Shown: positions 10,601-21,790 of the stretch, in pieces
Position numbering within the stretch: position 1 is the stretch's first letter
Layout: each line of letters begins with the position of its first letter
Assembly: GCA_019918135.1 (NCBI GenBank)
Contig: WBZZ01000852.1
Coordinates: 149,777 to 213,776, forward strand
Reading direction: 5' to 3'
Length of the DNA: 64,000 nt
Origin: Paulinella micropora
Taxonomy: Eukaryota > Cercozoa > Imbricatea > Euglyphida > Paulinellidae
The notes under the pieces: model-generated
Database searches by the model: none
What the model saw: only the letters and a program-made list of their open reading frames with translations
What the model was told of the DNA's origin: nothing
Translations under genes and position numbers: made by a program

Positions 10601-13600
10601 GGACGTGTCGGTGACGGACCAGCCGGCCTGGAAGCTCGCGTTCCGTTGCTCGGCAGGGCCACGGGCACCAGGTAGCCGGCGGCCTCGAGCCCGGCAGACA
10701 GCACAGGCTGCAGCGTCAGCCCCGCGCAGCCGCCAAAGTGGTTGTCGGTGCAGTTCGGGCACGGCGCGAACGGGTTCGCGGCCGCGCCGCCGTCCACGGC
10801 GCACACGCCCGGCAGCACGATTGGCGCGGCCAGGCTCGCCTGCACCTGGACCTGGTCGCCAAAGGACCAGTGGCAGGCGGTGGCGTCCCAGGCCAGGTCG
10901 CGGTCGTACGAGTAGTACTCGCTCAGCCGCAGGTCCGTGGTGGGCGCGGGGCACGCCAGCACGGGCGCCGAGGCGTCCAGCAACGCGAAGCGCAGCGTGC
11001 ACTGCGTCGACAGGCCCGAGTGGTCGTCGTACGCCGTGATGCGCGCCGTGAGCTCGTACGGCACGCGCGAGATCTGCAGCAGCGGCAGCGTCTGCGTGTA
11101 GTTGGTGTAGTTCTGGCCCACCAGCACCTCGTACGTGAAGCTCAGCGCCGGGTCCGAGTTGTCGGTCGCCGCGTACCACGCCGTCAGGTCCAGGTCGTAG
11201 CCCGCCGTGCCCACGCTGATGTTCTGCACCTGCCCGGCGGGGCACACCGTGAAGACGGGCGCCTGGTCGTCCAGCACCCGCACGTCGAACTGGCACGACC
11301 CCGTGTTGCCGTACGTGTCCGTGTACGTGCGCACCAGCGTGTGGAAGGCGTCCGGCCCCGTGTACGCGAGCGGGTCGGCCAGCGCATACGTGGTGACCAC
11401 GGTCGCGTCGAAGTTGTCGGTCACCGTCACGTTGGGGGACGTGCCGCTCCAGTACCCGAGGCCCGGCAGCGTGTTCACCGTCAGGTCCGGGCACGTGAGC
11501 ACGGGCGCGTCCACGTCGCGCACCTCCACGTACAGCACGCACGGCACCGGCGGGTTGCCGCTCGAGTCGGGCTCCGCAAACACCAGCGTCGTGGTGCCCA
11601 CGTAGAAGCGGACCGCGTCGCTCGCGTCGTACAGCGGCAGCTGGAGCGTGGCGGCCAGCAGCGCCGGGTCGAAGCCGATCTCGCGCGACGCGTCCGTCTC
11701 GTCCACCAACAGGCGCCGGCGGTAGCCGGCCAGCACCGAGTAGTTGCGGCCCGGGTCGTTGCCGTACGTGGCCGTGGGCCCCGTCGCGTTGCTCGTGTTG
11801 GCGAGCGCGCACGTGACGACGGGCGGCACCACGTCCAGCGCCGTCACGAGCCAGGTGCAGCCGGGGTCCGTGAAGTTCCCGTCGCCCACCGCGCGCACCG
11901 TGACGCTCGTGGTCCGCGCCGCCAAGAAGTGGCCCTCGGCCAGGCTGGTCTCGTTCAGCCACAACGCCGTGGGCACGCCCGTGGACACGAGCCGCAGGTC
12001 GGCGAACGTGGTGCCGGGGTTGAGCTGCACGCGCCCGCCCACGAGCGTCCAGGCCGCCGGCGCCCAGCTGCAGGCGCTGGCGCTGTTGTTCACGACAATG
12101 GTGCTCGTGTCCAGGCACTGCAGCAGGTTGCCGGCGGCCGACGCCGGCACGCCCAGCACCACCACGCCCGTGCGGCACACCGTAAAGGTCCAGCACGACG
12201 TGGCCGGGTCGTAGGTGGTCTCGCCGCCCGCGCAGTACGCGTCCGTCTGCGCCAGCGTGCTGTTGTCGGCCGCCAGCACAAAGGCCGCCAGCTGCTGGCT
12301 GGCGTTCTGGAAGTCGCAGGCGCACACGCGCAGCTCCAACCACCGCGCGGGGTCGGCCACGTCCTGCACCACGTTCGTCGTCAGGTACCACTCGAACACG
12401 AGCTGCTCGTCCGGGAACAGCAGCGCCCGCTGCACCTGCGTGGCGTTGAAGCGCACGTAGGGCGAGCTGCTGGTGTTGCGCTCCCAGTGGCGGTAGCTCA
12501 CGTGCCGCGTGCCGAGCCCGTTGGGCACCACGTAGAAGTCGGTGTACGCGGGGCCCCGCACGGCCGTGAAGTCGGGCTTGAGCGCGTCCACCGTCCACGC
12601 CGTGCCGGGCGAGCCCGGCAGCGACAGGGTGACGGCGCCCGCCGCGCACTGCGTCCCCTGCAGCTGGCTGGTGTCGAGCGTGCACGTGGCGCCCGCCGCG
12701 CAGGCCCGCAGGCAGCCGCCCTGCGGGTCGGGCACGTAGCCGGCGCCGCACGTGCAGTCGGACGCGCAGCCGGAGCTCTCGGGGTGCGGGTTCAGCTCGC
12801 AGGCCTCGGCGGGGCCGTGTGCCCCGTAAAAGTCCAGCAGGCCGTCACCGCAGTAGCCGGACAGCGTGACGACGGTCTCGCACGTGGCCGACACGGGCGA
12901 GTACGGGCTGTTGTCCGAGCCCGTCGAGCACAGCGTGAAGGGCGAGTCGGCAAAGCTCAGCCACGCGATGGCGGCCGGGTCGGGCGCGTAGCTCGTGTCG
13001 TTGTAGGCGCAGTTGTCGGTCGGGGGCGCAAAGCAGCCCGCGAAGCCCGCCACGGTGCGCAGCTGCACCGTGCAGGCCGGCTGGCAGTGCACGACGGGCG
13101 GCTCGCGGTCCTGGGCGTAGTAGCTGACGAGGCAGCTGGCGTTGTGGCCCGCCTGGTCCGTGGCGACGGCCACGCACTGCACGGCCAGCGACAGGGCGCC
13201 GCCGCCGCTGCCCATCCCCACGCCGAGCTGCGCCACGCGGCGGCGGCGCGCCTCCCCGTCGCCGGTGCAGTCGATCACGACCTGCACGGGGCCCTGCACG
13301 TCGGAGCTGGTGTAATTGACGCCGAAGCCGTCGGCCGTGGTCGGCCGCACGCCGCACAGGCCGGGGTCCATCGCGACCAGGTAGCTGGCGCTGGCGTTGC
13401 AGTTCGGCACGGGGCCCAGGTGGCCGTTGGCGCTGCAGCTCAGCGACGGCGCCTGGATGTCGTTCACAAACAGGCGGCGCGTGCACACCGCCCAGTTGCC
13501 GGACGGGTCCACGGCCGTGTACGTCACGTTGTGCTCGCCGTACGACAGCCACTGGCAGAAGCCGTAGCTCGGCGACACGCTGAGGTACTCGCGCGGGCCC

Positions 13601-16600
13601 GCCGTCGCCAGGTCGGCGTTGAGGACCGCGTTGTCGCGCACGCGCCGCAGCCCAAAGTCCGGCCACAGCTCGTCGCTGCCCGTGTGGAGCCAGAACTGCG
13701 CCGAGCCGACGGGGATGCTGACCTCGGTCCGCGCGCCGCCCTGCCACACCCCGTTGGTGCAGTCCAGGAACACGGGCGGCGTCACGTCCACCACCGTGAG
13801 CGCCAGCACCAGCTGCTGCGGCACGGGCGCCGACAGCGTGGGCGTGGGCGGCCGCGCGCTCAGGTTGTACTGCCAGAAGCCCGCGTCCGACACCGTGAGC
13901 GTCACGTGCGTCACGCCCGGGTACAGGTACAGCCAGTCGGTGGCGCGGCCCGCCAGCGTGCGCGTGTACGTGGTGGTGCCGTTGACGAGGGTCTGGTTGG
14001 CGCTGGCCGCATAAAACCCCTCGTACGCGTCCAGGCACTGGTACTGCAGCCCGCCGCTGCCGCTGCTCTGCTGCGCTTGGCGGCGCCGCTGCAGCCACGA
14101 CAGCGCCGGGTCCGGCGGCGACGCGGGCCCCGCCAGCTCGCCGGCCGACACGCCGTCCGCGAACTCGGCCGTGGCCGTGTTGGCCGGCACGACCGTGGTC
14201 GTGGCCGGCGGCGGCGCGCGGCCGTGCACGGGCTCGGCGTCCAGCACAAACTCGGCCCCGCCCGTGTACGTGGCCGTGGCCGCCAGCCCGCAGAAGGCGC
14301 CCGTGTACGTGGACGTCCACTCGAACGTGTACAGCAGCGCCTCGTGGTCCTCGACGGCGTAGTCGGCCCACAGCCACAGTCCTGCGGCCGCACCACGAGC
14401 GAGCGGCGCAGCGCGGCCTCCTCGTGCGTGGCCAGCAGCTCGCCCCCGTCCCAAAAGTCCGCGCAGCCGTACCGCACCTGGGCCTCGCCCGCCGTCAGCC
14501 CGGCTGCGGTCGCGCACCTCGTAGTCCACGAGGCCGCGCCACGTTGCCGTGGTCGTCGTAGGCCGCGTAGCCCACGCGCAGCGACCACCGTACGCAGCGG
14601 CCGGAGCGAGCCGAAGCCCGCGTTCGCCTCGAACAGCGCGCGCAGGCGCAGCAGCCGCCTCCGCCGCCGCCAGCCCGCCGCCCGCCACGCCGCCCGCGCC
14701 CGCCGCGGCCGCGTGGGTCGCGTACAGGTCCCGCGCCGCCAGCGCGTAGCCCAGGTCGCAACCCCACAGCCACACCCAGTAGCCCCAGGCCGCGTACCCG
14801 GCGCCCGCGGGCGCGACGCAGAAGGTCGCGTTGCCGTTCTCGGTCGGGTAGCAGCCGGCCGACACGGCGCCGAGGTGGTCGGAGCGCAGCTCGTCCGGCG
14901 CCGTGCCGTTGCAGCCCGCGGGGCCCCTGATCGTCACCACCGTCGCGCCGTAGCTCTGTGACCCGTTCACCTCCGGCTCCACCTGGTACCAGTGGCCGGC
15001 GTACACCGGCAGCTGCACGCACGTCCCCCGGGCGTGGACACGGAGTCGCCCGCCAGCCACTCCTCTGCCGACCCCGGGCAGGCGCCGCGGCCGGGCTGCG
15101 TGCGCTGCACCACGCGCAAAAAGTCGTGCGCCGTCGCGGCCTCGGCCGACGCGTACCGCAGCTGCGCCGACGTGAGCGGCGTCGTGTAGCCGCTGGCGCC
15201 CAGCACCGCCTCGGGCTCCAGCAGCACCAGCCACGAGTCGACGCGCGTCCCGGGGTACGAGGCCTGGGTCACGCCGTGCCGGTACAGCACGTCGGCCGCC
15301 ACCTCGTCCCCGCGGTAGGCGCGGCCCGGCCCGCCCGCGCAGTCGAGCGCCGGCGGCACGTTGTCGACGCTCACGCTGAAGTTGCACCACGCCACGTTGC
15401 CCGCCTCGTCCGTCACGTCGGCCGCCACCGCGTACACCCCGTCCGGCAGCCAGGGCCGCACGGCGTCGCCGCCGCCGAAGGCGGACGTGAAGTTCTGCAG
15501 CAGCGGCGCAAACTGCGCCGCGTACGAGTAGCGCGCGCAGTGCGTGCTGCCGTTGTCGACGTTGTCGTAGGTGTGCGCGCACAGGTCGTCGGAGAAGGAC
15601 TGCAGCAGCCGCAGGTTGTTGTCCTCGAAGCCGTCGGCGGCCCACTGCGCCCGCAGCACGGCGCTCAGGTTGCCGCCGGCCTGCAGCACGGGGTCCAGGT
15701 ACGGCTCCGAGTTCTGGCCGCGGACGCGCAGCGTGCGGCCCCCCTGGCACAGCGGGTGCGCGGCCAGGTCCGGCGGCGAGCTGTCCACGACGCGCACCCA
15801 GAAGCTGCAGTTGGCCACGTTGCCCGCGATGTCGTGCACCAGGTACTCGACGCGCCACGCGCCCTTGGCGCCAAACACGTAGCTCGCGATCGCGTGGTCG
15901 TACACGAAGCTCGCGTTGCCCGGCACGCCCAGGAAGACCTCCTGCCGCGCGCCGGCGGGCGGCGTGATGGCCCGGTACACCTGCGTCACCTGGTACAGCT
16001 CCGGCGACAGCGGCGATGTGCAGTCGCACCACGACGGCACCGTGTAGCCGGGGGGGCCGTACGGCCCCCGAGCGTCGCCCGCGACAGGCGCGCCGCGTGG
16101 TCGCGCAGGTCGATCACCAGGTCCGTGTGCGGGCAGTTGCGGCTGATGGGCGCCGCCGTGTCGGTGCCGCAGTTGGCGTCGGCGTGCACCACGCCCGTGC
16201 ACACCCCCGGCACGCCGTGGGGGTCCACCGTGCTGCAGTTGCAGAAGTTCACGCCCTGGCCGCCCGTCGCGACCTGCAGCAGGCCGCGCCGGCGCTGCTG
16301 CACCAGCACGCACTCGAAGCCGTAGCAGTGCGACGTCAGGTAACAGTCGTTGGTGTTGTTGATGAGCGCCGTGGTCGTGGAATTCAGCACGACCGTGGTC
16401 GCGAAGCGCGCCGTGAAGCTGAGCGGGAACTGGAAGGTCTGGGTAAAGTCCAGGCCGAACCAGTTCACCACGCGCGAGGCGTTGGCCTGCACCGTGCCCG
16501 ACAGCCGCACCCGGTCCCGCCCCTCGTCGACGACCGTGAAGGCGCAGTCGCTCGTGTAGTGCAGGAACACCAGGTTGCGGTCCCAGCAGTCGTCGCCGCT

Positions 16601-16852
16601 GCGCCCGTGCGCGGCGTGCGGCAGTTCCCCCGGCCCGCAGTGCGCGGGGGCCCGGAACAAGGGCGAGCCGGCGCCGGTAAAGGAGGCCGGCGTCTCAATG
16701 TTGAGCGTGATGGCGGGCGAGCCCCCGTAGGAGCCGAGCCCCGAATCCGCCAGCAGGATCCGGGCCTTCCAGTTGAGGACCGTGCCGTTCTCCAGGGCGC
16801 AGGCCGACCGGGCCGGCGCCGCCAGCAGCGCCCAGACGAGCGCGCTGAGCAT
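7604..16852 (-). pseudogene. Giant HYR-repeat type I membrane glycoprotein (multiple frame breaks)
   Basis: The ATG at 16852 gives a clear signal peptide (MLSALVWALLAAPARSACA). About 9.2 kb downstream the product ends with a membrane segment (LVLAGAALLLCCLCVGCCVG, ~8000) and an acidic cytoplasmic tail closing at 7604. In between are roughly a dozen hyalin-repeat-like module boundaries of the form D-x-x-x-P-P-V-F-x-x-C, e.g. VVDVTPPVFLDC, VRDVDAPVLTCPDL, AVDDTPPRFVDCP. They alternate with GN-containing strands (DEAGNVAWC, DIAGNVANCSF) and many N-glycosylation sequons. HYR domains have immunoglobulin-like folds used in adhesion. This suggests a viral spike or attachment protein. Frame changes are needed near 16070, 15030, 14640-14380 (several), 10650, 10380, 9710 and 7880, plus an in-frame TAG at 9921-9923 within an HYR module. 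A 3.7-kb stretch (about 10,660-14,380) is uninterrupted. Confidence 0.75.
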
Positions 16853-16954
16853 GGTCGAGGCTGGCGACTGACTTTTTCTCTCTCTAGCTCTCTGCCCCGT
16901 CAGTTTCACTCCCGGGCTCTGGGCCGGGCGTCACAGCGTAGCAGAGTAAGTGCT

Positions 16955-16960
16955 TTTAAT
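16955..16960 (-). terminator. ATTAAA poly(A) signal, kinase gene
   Basis: Minus-strand ATTAAA about 330 bp beyond the kinase-like stop at 17287 and about 100 bp upstream of the glycoprotein start. Placement fits the kinase transcript; the variant hexamer makes it moderate. Confidence 0.35.
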
Positions 16961-16989
16961 AACCACCCCAGCCGCGGCGGGCCTCCCCT

Positions 16990-17230
16990 TCGGGCCGGGG
17001 ACAGCACGGGGGAAGGGGGAGGCCCGAGGGGGGGGGGAGTCCGAGGGGAGGGGGGAGGAGGCCCGAGGGGCCGGGGGGAGGGGGGGCCGAGGGGAGGAGG
17101 CCCGAGGGGAGGGAGGAGGAGGCCCGAGGGGCCCGAGGGGGGAGGCCCGAGGGGGAGGCCCGAGGGGGGAGCCCGAGGGGGGAGCCCGAGGAGGGGTGGT
17201 CCAGAGAGGGGGAGGGGGAGGGGCGGGGAG
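16990..17230. repeat. GAGGCCCGAGGGG minisatellite
   Basis: Irregular copies of GAGGCCCGAGGGG, with variants GGAGCCCGAGGGG, fill the spacer between the kinase and the glycoprotein genes. The tract is strongly purine-skewed on the plus strand. It probably includes the glycoprotein promoter region. Confidence 0.65.
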
Positions 17231-17286
17231 AGAGGGAAGCAGGAGGAGAAAGCCGCTCCTCGGGCGTCGTGCCAGGCCCGCCGCCG

Positions 17287-18309
17287 CTACCGGGTGGCCG
17301 GCTCGCCCCGGGGCGGCCTGCTCCCCGCCGGCGGCTGGCTCTTGCGTCGCGCCGGCGCGGCGCGCGGCCCGCGGCCGGCCGGCCGCGCTTGTCTGACTAA
17401 CCTGCACAACTCGTCATAGTCGGCCTGCTCCGTCCAGGGCTTCCGGGACCAGCGCCGGCAGGCGGCCAGGTAGTCCGCCACCGGCCCCGTCAGCTCCTGC
17501 TCCCACTTCTGCTTGGACCGGAGCACGTACTGGTTTTTGCTGTGTTTTCTGTGCTGGCGCGGGCCGGCCACGGCAGGCGTGCCCCGGCCAGGACCTCGGC
17601 TAGCATGTACCCTACGCTCCACAAGTCATCGACCGGGTGCGAGGCCTCGGCCACGTGCGCGCGGGGGCTCATGTACGTCCAGGTGCCTACGATGCAGGTG
17701 CCCCACTGAGAATGAGCTCCGTCGAGGGGCGGCAGGGGGGTGCTAGCGGTGGCCGGGGGGCTGTGCCGGCGTGACGCCAAGCCATAGTCCACCAGACACA
17801 GGCGCCGGCGGTCCTGGCTGAGCACTAGGTTGTCGGGCTTGAGGTCCCGGTGCAGGTAGCCCGCCTGGTGCAAGTGCGCTAGGCCGCCGACGAGCTGCAG
17901 GAGGCTGTCCACCGCCTCCGCGGCGTCCCGCCCCCGTCCCGCCGCAGGTACACGTTGCGCCACTTGAGGGGATAGTACTCCATCACAATCACTCCCTTGC
18001 CTTGCACCAGCAAGTGCTCCAGGACCCACGGGGTCTGCAGAGCGTTGGCGGGCACGGCCAGCAAGAGCTCGCGCTGGATCAGGTACTCTCGGCGCGAACA
18101 GGTGGAAGGGTGTGTGCTCTCCCGGGTGAAGATCTTGAGGGCCACGGGGCTCCCGCCCGTCCGGGCGTGCGCCAGCCAGACCTCGGCGAAGCCCCCCCGG
18201 CCGAGCCGAGAGTGCAGCACCCACTCACCCACGTGGTCCCCGCTCTGCCAGGGCCGCGCCACGGCCGGCGGCTGCCGCGCGTGTGCGCGGGGGGCGGAAC
18301 ACGGTCCAT
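17287..18309 (-). pseudogene. Ser/Thr protein kinase-like gene (frameshifted)
   Basis: Kinase motifs appear in order on the minus strand but in different frames. The glycine loop is LGRGGFAEVWLA and the VALKIF lysine follows (~18,120-18,220). The catalytic loop is YLHRDLKPDN (~17,840) and the metal-binding DYG replaces DFG (~17,790). WTYMSP stands for the APE region and DDLWSVGYMLAEVL is helix F. Frame changes lie near 17,930 and 17,585. The open frame holding the glycine loop begins with GTG at 18262; an ATG at 18309 in another frame is a more likely start, which would need a further shift. About 330 residues, close to a bare kinase domain with a basic C-terminal tail. Large DNA viruses often carry such kinases to phosphorylate host and virion proteins. 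Confidence 0.7.
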
Positions 18310-18553
18310 CGTGCCCGTCCTTTTTCTCTCCCCCCTCCCCCGCCCAGCGGGCACGGCGGGCAGCAGCAGGCGCCGCCCTGGCCCTGCCCTCCCGCCCCGT
18401 ACGCCTGGCCCCCCGCCCCCTCCACTCCGCGCACTCGTGCCTTCCCCCGCTCCCCCCCCCCCCCCCCGCTCCCGCACACGGGCCAGCGGGGCAGGAGGCG
18501 GCCCCCCGGGGCTGGCCGCCCCCTGGCCACCCCCGCCAGAAAGCTGAGTCGGC

Positions 18554-19668
18554 ATGCTAGGGGCAGTGAGCGCAGCGGCAGCCAACGCACCGGCGCTGCC
18601 AGGCGGTGCTAGCGCCGGCGGGGCAGCCGCGCCCACCGTCGGCGCCGAGTGGCGCCAGAGCTTTCTGAGCGCCCGCGGCCAGTGGCTGGCGCTGCTGTTG
18701 GACGCCGTGCGCTTCCGCCTGCGCCTGCTGCGCACGCACCCGCAGTCGCACTGGAACGCGCAGTTGCTGCAAGGCTGCCTGGAGCACTACTGGGGCGTGG
18801 AGGCCTTTGCCTGGTCGCAGCCCCCCGCGAAACAGGCACGTATCTCTGGCGTGCTGTACCGGAGCCTGTGGGCTGCGCAGGACCCCGGGCCCCTGTCGGC
18901 GCAGGGCGGGCCCTTCCGCACGCCGCGCGGGTCCGGGGAGGAGGAGAGCCGGGACTACGAGGGGCCGAACCTGGTGCAGTTCGGGCGCGAGCGGCTCCTG
19001 AGCCTGATGCAACAGTTCCGGCCACAGGCCCCCCGCCACGGCGGGCGGCAGCAGCCGCTGCAAGAACTACCGTCCCTACAGGCGGCGGTAGAGGCGGAGA
19101 GGCCCGACGACGAGCTAGACCTGGGCGACGTCTCGCCGCTGAGCTCCGACGACGAGAGTGACGACCAGGGCCAGGCCGGGGGCTTTGCCCCGAAATCCCT
19201 GCTCGACCCGCCGCCCCCGGCCGTGCCGAGCGGCCACCGGCCGTGGGCCCGGAGACGGCGGAGGCCAAGGCCTGGCAGCAGCTGCTGGTCCTACTGGAGC
19301 GCTGGAACACGCACGCCCCGGCGCTGGAGAGTGCGCTGCTGGCCTGCCCGCAGCTAGGGGCGCTGCTGGCCCGGGAGCTCCGGGCGCAGGACCTGCACGT
19401 CACTTTCACGCACAAGCGGCTGCGGGCCTACCGGCCCGACCAAACGTCCCTCGACGGGCCGGGCGGCCTCCCCGACAGGCCCTGCGTGGTGCGCAACGAT
19501 TTCCCCCTCTCGCACCACGCGTACGTCGCGCCCCAGGGCAGCCACACCGGGTGGACCGAGGGCGAGGGCTGGGTAGCGGTGGTGCACATGGTGGTGGGCT
19601 TTGGGGCGCCCCTGCCAGATCCGCCGCCGGGACCGCCGCCGGGACCGGCGCCCCCCTCCGGCCTCTAG
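18554..19668 (+). pseudogene. Unrecognised protein with acidic linker (one frameshift)
   Basis: The ATG at 18554 opens an alanine-rich start followed by a helical region (WRQSFLSARGQWLALLLDAV). An acidic serine stretch follows (LGDVSPLSSDDESDDQ, ~19,120-19,170). The frame then changes near 19,230-19,250, and a second folded part (AKAWQQLLVLLERWNTHAPA) runs to a proline-rich end at 19668. No family is recognised. It is divergent from the kinase gene, with about 245 bp between starts. The acidic linker is the kind seen in viral tegument or regulatory proteins, but that is only a resemblance. Confidence 0.55.
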
Positions 19669-19758
19669 TCTGCCACCGGCCCCCCGCGGCGGGGGTCCAG
19701 CCGCGCTCCACTGGCTGCTCGGTCCCGGCCGCGGCCGGCTCGTCTTGTCGCGGCCTTG

Positions 19759-19764
19759 ATTAAA
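19759..19764 (+). terminator. ATTAAA poly(A) signal
   Basis: Plus-strand ATTAAA 91 bp after the stop at 19668, fitting the preceding gene. Confidence 0.5.
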
Positions 19765-19813
19765 AGTGAAGGTCAACCCTGCCGTGGTTTGGGCGCAACC
19801 GCCCCTCCCCCCC

Positions 19814-19920
19814 GGCCCCGCGCGCTCGTGCCCGCCTGGCCCGCGCCCCCCTCCTGGCCCCGCGCGCTCGGGCCCGCTCGGCGCGCGCACGCCCTCCCGG
19901 CCCGCGCGCTCGTGCCCGGC
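19814..19920. repeat. 42-43-bp GC minisatellite
   Basis: Three imperfect copies beginning GGCCCCGCGCGCTCGTGCCC start near 19814, 19856 and 19899. The repeat lies in the non-coding spacer (19,669-20,138) between two plus-strand genes. The rest of that spacer is GC-rich with no gene seen. Confidence 0.6.
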
Positions 19921-20138
19921 AGCGGCCCGCGGGGGAGGGAGGGGGGGACAGTGCGCGCACGGGCGGGCACGGGCGCGCGGGGAGGGGGAGAGCAGTCTGC
20001 CCCCCCTCCCCACCGGCGCGGGGCGGGGAGGGGGCGCGTGCCGGCTCGCGGCGGCGGGCGCTGCCGGCGCGCGCCGGTGGGGGGTAAGCGGGGGCCCTCC
20101 GCCCGGGCCACAATTCCAGCCAACGCTCTGGACACCAG

Positions 20139-21337
20139 ATGCAAGAAGCCAAGCCTCCGTGCAGCGAAGCCCAGCCCCCGTGCGGCAGCCCCCGACCCTC
20201 CGTGTTGCCGCAGGCGGCACCACCGACCGCGGCGCCAGCGACCACGGCGCAGCCCGGGCGGGGGCCGGCGGCCCCAGTGGCCACGCCCGGCCTGGCCCCG
20301 GCGCCGCCAGCCACCCCGCCAGAAATCTGTCCCGCCGGCCCGGCGCCCCCGTGGCCGCGCCCGGCCTGGCCCCGGCGCCGCCAGCCACCACGCCAGAAAT
20401 CTGTCCCGCCGGCCCGGCGCCCCCCGTGGCCGCGCCCGGCCTGGCCCCGGCACCCCTGTGGCCGTCCGGCCCACCACAGCACCACTCCCGCCGGGGGGGC
20501 CAGCGCTCCCTACGGCGAGTCTTCTAGCCCCGAGGGCCCCTCGGCGTACCGCCCGCCGCCCGAGGGCCCCTCGCGTACCACCCGCCGCCCGTGGCACGTG
20601 GGTGGGGCGCCGGCTCCCCTGTCCCGGACGGCACGTTCAGCCCCGCTGTGCTGCGCCTGCGCCTCGCTGGCACCGTGCAGAAGTGGCAAATGTTTGTAGC
20701 CGATGCCCGGGAGCTACTCGTCTGCCTGTCCCAGGCTACGGACCAGGCGGCGACCGCTGCACTGCTAGCCGCGCCGCCCGTCGTGCCCGTCGACCTCCCC
20801 CGCCACTCCTCTCCCCGCCACTCCTCTGCCTCCCTGGCGCCGCCGCACCACCGCACCCCGCCCCGTGGCTCGCCCGAGAAGCGCGCCCGGGAATACGACC
20901 ACGAGCCGTACCCCAGCAGCCACAAGTACGCGAAGCTGGAGGAAGTGGCAGGAGACGCCACGCTCGACAGGTTCGTGCACGACAGAGATACCAGGCGCCG
21001 CAGGGAGTACAGGGCGTGCTTGCAGGCCTGGAACTCTGCCCTGTGCTTATCAAACAGAGCCAGAGAGGTGGACACACTGCTGGCCATCGTAGACCGCGTG
21101 CGTGAGCTCTGCCCCGGGCTAGCTTACGCAGGCTCCGCCCAGGCGAGGGAGGACCATCTGCTCTCTGGGAACAAGACTCGGGTGGTAGCGTCCATCCTCC
21201 GAGAGGTGAGGGCCCGGCTCGGCCTAGACTCCAAGACTACCCGCAACGAGGTGGTAGCGCAGGCGCTCAAGTTCCACTTCTCGGAGCAGCGGGCCGGTCG
21301 GGACCGCACCCCCCGCTCGTCCGGTAGCAGGAACTAA
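20139..21337 (+). pseudogene. Proline/alanine-rich repeat protein with helical C-terminus (frameshifted)
   Basis: The ATG at 20139 opens a Pro/Ala-rich region containing ~75-bp coding repeats. After frame changes (in the repeats, near 20,490 and near 20,600) the product continues as a helical, charged domain. It includes GTVQKWQMFVADARELLVCL and DRDTRRRREYRACLQAWNS, and ends at 21337. A nuclear-signal-like SPEKRAREYDHE sits in the middle. No enzymatic motif or known family is recognised. The disordered N-terminus with a helical C-terminus would suit a structural or DNA-associated viral protein, but nothing in the sequence decides it. Confidence 0.5.
20277..20450 (+). repeat. 74/75-bp tandem repeat inside the coding region
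   Basis: Units start at 20277, 20351 and 20426 (third partial), each coding for a Pro/Ala/Gly-rich stretch with PATTPEIC or PATPPEIC. The first interval is 74 bp and the second 75 bp. The one-base difference falls in a C-run (five versus six C before GTGGCC), so neighbouring copies are read in different frames. Confidence 0.75.
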
Positions 21338-21790
21338 ACCGGCCTGGCCCGCCCCTCGTCGGGAAAAGGGGGGCGCCCCTCTCCTCCCAGCCCGTGCGTG
21401 CGTGTGGCAGAGGCGGCGGGGGAAAACAGACAGCTAGCGCGCAGGCCGGGGAACCGTGAGCCACACTCGTACCTGACACAAGTCCAAATCAGTAAAAAAA
21501 GAACCAGAACCAGCGTTCAGTCGTTCTCTCCCAGGGCCGGGATACGGGGGAGGGGTGTCTTGTCCGGGCCGGAAGGTCTTTCCCCCCTCCACTAATACAT
21601 AACCAAAGGGCGGCCCAGAGATTTCTGACGTGACGGCTGAGTAAAGAGGCTGTGGCCGCAGCCGGCAAACTCGGCGAGCGTGTGTACACGAGACATACAC
21701 GAGACCCGTTCACCTAACGACAGAAAAAGGAAACAGCCGGCTAGTGCGGTCCCGGTACCCGCCCGGCTCCCTAAACCGGACCACCTCGTC
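21338..21790. other. Spacer between convergent genes
   Basis: No gene is supported. The stretch lies between the plus-strand gene ending at 21337 and the minus-strand helicase ending at 21791. It is less GC-rich than its surroundings. AGTAAA at about 21,489 could serve as a weak poly(A) signal for the plus-strand gene. Confidence 0.4.

Noticed and set aside
7691-16325. Very long plus-strand open frames across 8-16 kb (for example 10,738-14,961)
   Set aside because: They are antisense shadows in GC-rich DNA; the minus strand has signal peptide, HYR modules and membrane segment, while the plus frames are Arg/Ala/His-rich without motifs.
16016-17419. 467-codon plus-strand frame through the G-rich minisatellite
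   Set aside because: It is antisense to the glycoprotein signal peptide and then reads Gly/Arg repeats of the minisatellite.
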